From NCBI RefSeq assembly GCF_011075055.1, contig NC_058152.1:3410001-3474000 (forward strand): DNA of 64,000 nucleotides. Reading direction: 5' to 3'. Shown piece after piece: positions 59,406 through 64,000 of this stretch. The stretch's first letter is position 1. The number at the start of each line of letters is the position of its first letter. A model generated the notes under the pieces. The model was given only the letters and a program-made list of their open reading frames with translations. It did no database searches and was not told the origin of the DNA. A program made the translations under genes and the position numbers. The DNA comes from Mangifera indica. Lineage: Eukaryota; Streptophyta; Magnoliopsida; Sapindales; Anacardiaceae.

Positions 59406-59907
59406 CTTAAAATATCTTATAGAGCTTATTCAATATCAAACTACACTTATGTAAAATGAGTTATGATTTTCAACTGTTGTATTTTTTTTTTGGGAAGTTG
59501 ATATATAAACATAAAAATAAAACTATGCTACAAACAAATTTTAGAACCTTATCTTTACAAATTTTTTTTTTTTCAAATCATTTAATAAAATAATGAATTA
59601 CATAAATAAATAATTTTCTAATAGATATAACATTAGTCAATAAAATATAACTAAAAGCCGGGTGGATAAAAGGCTGTTTGCACGATAATTGAGTGGGTCA
59701 CAGACTCGTGGCCTAAGCCCTCTAAATAAATCTGAAGAAATGAATTATGACTGATGGGCTAAGCCTTAAAGGCCATATGAACTTCTCAGAAGCGACTTCT
59801 TTTTTGTGACAATCGGACCTGGTCATCCATTAGTCAAGGTTTTTGCTAATCGTGAGGTGCACAACACAACTCAGATATTGTCCGATATCTTCAGCACAAT
59901 TATTTGG

Positions 59908-59913
<6 letters not shown>
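59406..59913. other. intergenic, nothing recognised
   Basis: A GC-richer patch at 59655-59870 is unique in the window and has no open frame of note. Confidence 0.4.

Positions 59914-59962
<49 letters not shown>
59914..59962. repeat. (TA)n microsatellite
   Basis: About 49 bp of TA dinucleotide, directly abutting a hairpin-repeat copy at 59963-60062. Confidence 0.9.
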
Positions 59963-59969
<7 letters not shown>

Positions 59970-60062
59970 TATTATTTTAATTTTAATTTAAAATAATTTA
60001 ATAATATATATAAAAGTACATATCTATTTATATTTTTAAAATAAATATGTGTAATTTTATTA
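59963..60062. repeat. AT-rich hairpin repeat, one arm lost to the (TA)n tract
   Basis: AATTAAATATTATTTTAATT and TTTAAAATAATTTAATAATA pair; the downstream arm TTTTTAAAATAAATATGTGT is preserved. Confidence 0.5.
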
Positions 60063-61057
60063 TAATTACTCCTCTGTCTCTTTTACACATTTTTCTTTTG
60101 TGCACCCTTTTCCCCTAGCATTAATTTTTGTTTCAGGTGTACTAAGGTGTAAATAATTATGATACACTGCTTTCTCGATTAACGTGATGAAGCGAACAAA
60201 CGGCAAGTGACGAGTGAGGATTGACTGATGATGAAAATTGTTGTCTTAAAAAAAAAGGTCAACTCCTAAAGTGTTTGTTGATCACAATATCGCTGAAATT
60301 AGGTGTATGGATAATATATATAAATTTATATATAAATAATAGAAAAATAATAATATATTATTATTTTATTAAATATTATTATGATAATTAAATTATGTAT
60401 TATATTATATATTAAAATTTTAATTTTTTATATTATGTATCAAATATAGTATTGTACCATATAATATAACTTTTTTTATATAATATTCAATTAAATGAAA
60501 AAAGCTTAAACAAAGTTTGAATGGTATAAAAAAATATTTTATATATAAGAGATTATAGGTTTAAATTTTTATTGATTGTAGAGTCGATCATTAACTCTAA
60601 TATTTAACTTATTCGATATAGTTGGTTTAACTCAAAAAGAAATCTAATTTGAATTAAATTCTTCAAAAGTGAACACAAAAATCAACGAAATAAAAGATTG
60701 ATTAGATGAATCCTATGATTGATTTCAACGCTTCCTCAACCCATCTTTAAATATTTCCCAATCTTGAGTCCTGAAGTCAAAACATTTGCATTCCCTTTTT
60801 TTTTTTTTCTTGTAAATTTGAGAGAATATATGTCTTTATCTTAGTTTACTCAAACCTTATGTATTTTTGTTTATACTATTTACACAACTTTTATGCTTAA
60901 CTTTGTATAAAAATAATGACATATCATTAAATAATTAAAAATTAAAAAAAAAATAACATCTAATCATATAAAGACACGTCGTTGTTTGTGTATAAAAATT
61001 ATATATATAATATTATTGATTTTTGTTCTTGACAATTTAAATGAAGTTCCCTTTTTA
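60063..61057. other. intergenic with AT-rich hairpin remnants
   Basis: Probable hairpin-family remnants at about 60300-60370 and 60885-61015 (ATATCATTAAATAATTAAAA pairing with TCATATAAAGACACGTCG-side sequence). No gene. Confidence 0.4.
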
Positions 61058-61230
61058 TATTTCTTTGAGATATTAATTAAAATCGACAAAATTTTTTCCG
61101 CGTAAACGTTTTTAGGCAAACGTACAGCGATTTTACTTTTATAAGCAAATTTACTTTTAATTCTAAAAATACCCTCCCCAACTTATTACGTGATTTTTAG
61201 CAATTTACGTGTGCGTATCACAGTGTATAG

Positions 61231-61335
61231 GTGCATACAGGGTGCGTGGGTGCGTGCAGGATGCATACGGTGAATACAGGGTGCGTAGAATGAGTACATG
61301 ATACATGGGTGCATGCAGAGTGCGTGGGTGCATAA
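61231..61335. repeat. degenerate minisatellite of GGTGCGTGGGTGCATGCAG type
   Basis: About 10-20-bp units built on GTGC(G/A)T(G/A) repeat irregularly between the left arm of the foldback element and the nested MITE. The right arm retains a shorter stretch (TGTGTACGCACTCACGCACC, 61825-61844), so the array expanded on one side. Confidence 0.7.
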
Positions 61336-61415
61336 CAAGTATAAATATATAAATATATGTATATAAATATAAGATAGAATGTGTGCCCCCTCGCACTCTC
61401 CCACTCTGTTATATA

Positions 61416-61713
61416 TAGGGCTGGATTCGAGCCGAGCCGAGCTCGGCTCATAGCCAGTCGAGCTCGGCTCGATTCATATATGGGCGGCCCGAGCTCAGCT
61501 AAGGCAGCTCGTTTCGGGCTCGAGTTCGGCTCGGCTCATTTTTCGTTATTAAAACGATATCGTTTTTAATATATATTGGTCAAAATGACGTCGTTTTGTA
61601 TAAAAAAATTTAAAAAAAAATCTACTGAGCCAGCTCGAGCTTGACCAAGCCCTGCTCGTTTCGGGGGCTCGACCGAGCCGAGCTCGAGCTGGCTCGGCTC
61701 GAGTCCAACCCTA
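61416..61713. mobile_element. hAT-type MITE with GAGCCGAGC-rich ends
   Basis: Terminal repeats TAGGGCTGGATTCGAGCCGA and, on the complement of the right end, TAGGGTTGGACTCGAGCCGA, with two mismatches. Flanked by perfect 8-bp duplications GTTATATA (61408-61415 and 61714-61721). The subterminal DNA is an iterated GAGCCGAGCTCGGCTC palindrome. The middle (61545-61600) is AT-rich with AACGATATCGTT and AAACGAC/GTCGTTT palindromes. Non-coding. Confidence 0.88.
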
Positions 61714-61714
61714 G

Positions 61715-61823
<109 letters not shown>

Positions 61824-62016
61824 GGTGTGTACGCACTCACGCACCCATACATTGTGATACGCATATGTAAGTTAATGAAAATCACGTAATAAGTCGGGAG
61901 GGTATTTTTGAAATTAAAAGTAAATTTGTTTATAAAAGTAAAATTGTTGTACGTTTGTCTAAAAAGGTTTACGTGAAAAAAATTTTATCAATTTTAATTA
62001 ATATCCGTATTTCTTT

Positions 62017-64000
62017 TCATGGTAAATGAATGAATGCATGAAATTGAATATTTCTTGAGTAATAAAATGTGTTACGATATATAAATGAAGTTAAATGGAA
62101 TATATGCTTGAGCTTTACATGAATATTGCCGTGAAGCGAACCATAAAAATATAAATTTCGATTTGAGGGGGAGCATAATCAGTTTGCATACTCTCTTATG
62201 AATTCAACAATCATTTTTCTTGTTTTGTCCTCAATTAAAAAGGAGAGATTATTGGCCATTTGAGTGTTTTTATATGACAAACCAAGAAAAATGATTAAAA
62301 CTGTGCTAATTTATTTAAGGCATGAACAAAAAGTCATGACCAAAATTTGTCAAAGGTTAAAAATGTATAAATTAGCATAGAATGATCGTTTCATAACTAA
62401 AATATTTATCCCATTTTATATGGTTTGATCATTCCACATAGAAACGATTACGTTTCCCATGCAAAAGATGAAGATTGGGCATGAAATGACCATTCCAATG
62501 CAAGAATGAGCATGATCTATACTTAAAAGTGATAAATGTTACAAAGAGCTCCTAGTCATTCCAGGGGAGAACAAGACCATTATAACATGCTACCACCCAC
62601 ATCTCTCTTGAACCTATACCTAAATTCTTTCAAATAAGCTAACTTAGAGGCACTTTCATCACAATATACTCTTGTATCTAAACTTTATAAAGACAAAATC
62701 TAGATTCTAGATTCAAATATTGTGAGGGCGAACATCTATTATGAATTTGAAAAACCAACATCAAATTTAAAGAAAATTGGAATGTTTGTTGCACGAAGAA
62801 GTGCAACACAAAATTTGACCATTAAAGAATTGATTAAGATTTGACTTTTCAAAAAAGTGAATTTTATAGTCATAAATCTCATTCTGTTATAAGAAATGCA
62901 TATTCTGACTTAAAAAACGCTCTTTTTACCGTATAAAACGTCCATTTTATAAGACACTATTACGAATTAAGTTACATTTTTTTCAAGTCAACGAATACAT
63001 TTTTAAACCATTGGCTATAATGCTGAATTTTTTGTAGTCATTCAAGAGTAAGTCAAGTGTACTAATAATTGTTGAATCTCAATTCAAGCTCAAACGCCCG
63101 AGCTCACATTATATATTCTAAATTTTATCTCTCTTGAATCTACACTTAAATTCTTTAGAGATCAACCAACCTAGAGGCACTTTCGTCACAATATGCTATT
63201 GTGTTTAACCTTTGAAAGGACAAAATCCTAATTCAACTATTGTAAAAGAGAAATAATAAGAAAACTAAATTTTGATTAAATAGTAGAATGTATTTTGTTT
63301 TTTTAATGTAAATATTTTATTTTTGCTAAATCAAAATAAGAACAAATCTCGATGGTCATATTTGAATTAGGAAGAGTAAGATATTGTTATTTGAATATAA
63401 CTTCTTCTTTTTTTCTTATAAATATATATTATTAATACGAAATGAGAGAAAAGAGATTAGGGTAATAACATAGAATATATATCATTATGTACTATCCTCA
63501 CTCACATTTAAATCATTTTTAAAATATCTCGTGCTATAACATCGATTAATAACAAATTGTGAAAATAGGTTTTTTGACCATTAGATAGAATTTCTTTACA
63601 TTTATTTTTTTACATTTAATTTATTCTAAAAAGTAATGGATACCATGATTCATATTTAAATCCTTAATGTTATTATTGTAATTGATCTTAGGTAAAACTC
63701 TTAATTATAAATATTAATTAATGACAAAAAAATTTCTTGCAAATAAACATCATCTTTAATAAGAAATTATCCTTCTAAATTTTTTTTTATTTTTTTTTAA
63801 TCCTAATTATACTTACATCAAATTAATTAATAATTAAAAATAATTTTTATATATAATTAAAATAATATTATATATAAATATTTTTAAATATATAATTGAA
63901 TGTAGAGGTGGCTTCACTAAAGCCGAACTCTACTTTGAATCTTTCAAATCACAAATCTTTTATCTTCATCGTCATGCACGGAAGGGAACTTTAAATCCAA
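62017..64000. other. intergenic to the window end; includes a 120-bp direct repeat
   Basis: ATCTCTCTTGAACCTATACC at 62602 recurs as ATCTCTCTTGAATCTACACT at 63128, both continuing through AGAGGCACTTTC(A/G)TCACAATA to about +120 bp; the spacing is 526 bp. This could be a pair of small LTRs or an ordinary duplication. The last 100 bp are less AT-rich (AAAGCCGAACTCTACTTTGA) and may begin another feature beyond the edge. No gene recognised. Confidence 0.5.

Noticed and set aside
61186..61451. Overlapping Cys/His-rich frames of 63-77 codons
   Set aside because: They come from the TGCGTGGGTGC minisatellite and are open in several frames at once, as expected of a repeat, with no start or homology signals.

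Overview
The window is nuclear DNA from a flowering plant, most likely a woody core eudicot. It is AT-rich, with well-spaced, intron-containing plant gene families in a sea of transposon debris. The protein-level resemblances I can recall are to rosids, but the sequence alone does not fix the species.

Genes I can support, left to right: (1) an unnamed candidate first exon on the minus strand at 6267-6449; (2) an intact four-exon NRAMP metal transporter on the minus strand (11715-15634, 506 aa); (3) a badly damaged, intron-retaining BTB/POZ-NPH3 pseudogene on the plus strand (21524-23505); (4) a small two-coding-exon gene of the plant DUF863-like family on the minus strand (23923-24553, 182 aa), convergent with the pseudogene; (5) an intact four-exon class III peroxidase on the plus strand (38290-40115, 332 aa); (6) a single-coding-exon Hfi1/Tada1 (SAGA subunit) homologue on the minus strand (42879-43958, 359 aa); (7) an intronless GRAS protein of the SCL32 type on the minus strand (52188-53549, 453 aa). 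These are unrelated housekeeping, transport, cell-wall and regulatory genes. Nothing suggests an operon-like or metabolic cluster.

The rest is dominated by repeats. A Ty1/copia element lies on the minus strand at 1-2767, with LTR, primer binding site, CCHC, protease and integrase; it is frameshifted and cut by the window edge. A decayed Ty3/gypsy pol (about 48.3-50.0 kb) carries an inserted 1.6-kb solo LTR with a 5-bp target duplication. The most distinctive component is a family of Mutator-like, almost fully palindromic foldback elements with GGCCAAAGGACT-type ends. Three copies have visible 9-10-bp target duplications: one is in NRAMP intron 3, one is nested inside another member of its own family, and one sits just upstream of the unnamed exon. 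Several truncated copies add to these. A second foldback (61067-62007) has a 9-bp duplication and itself contains a hAT-type MITE with an 8-bp duplication. Two further hAT-type MITEs with TAGGGATRACAAT ends lie at 28.5-29.9 kb. Three AT-rich families recur through the window: an approximately 150-bp perfect-hairpin repeat often abutting (TA)n tracts, a TTTGGTT-ended MITE with about eight copies, and a GATACG-rich foldback with about four copies.

I found no rRNA, CRISPR, tRNA or conserved miRNA gene. The best candidate for something undescribed is the self-nesting foldback family with its GATGACG-rich, lineage-variable centres, which should fold into very long hairpins. All splice sites, element ends and target duplications were read by eye. 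No alignment or database search was possible.
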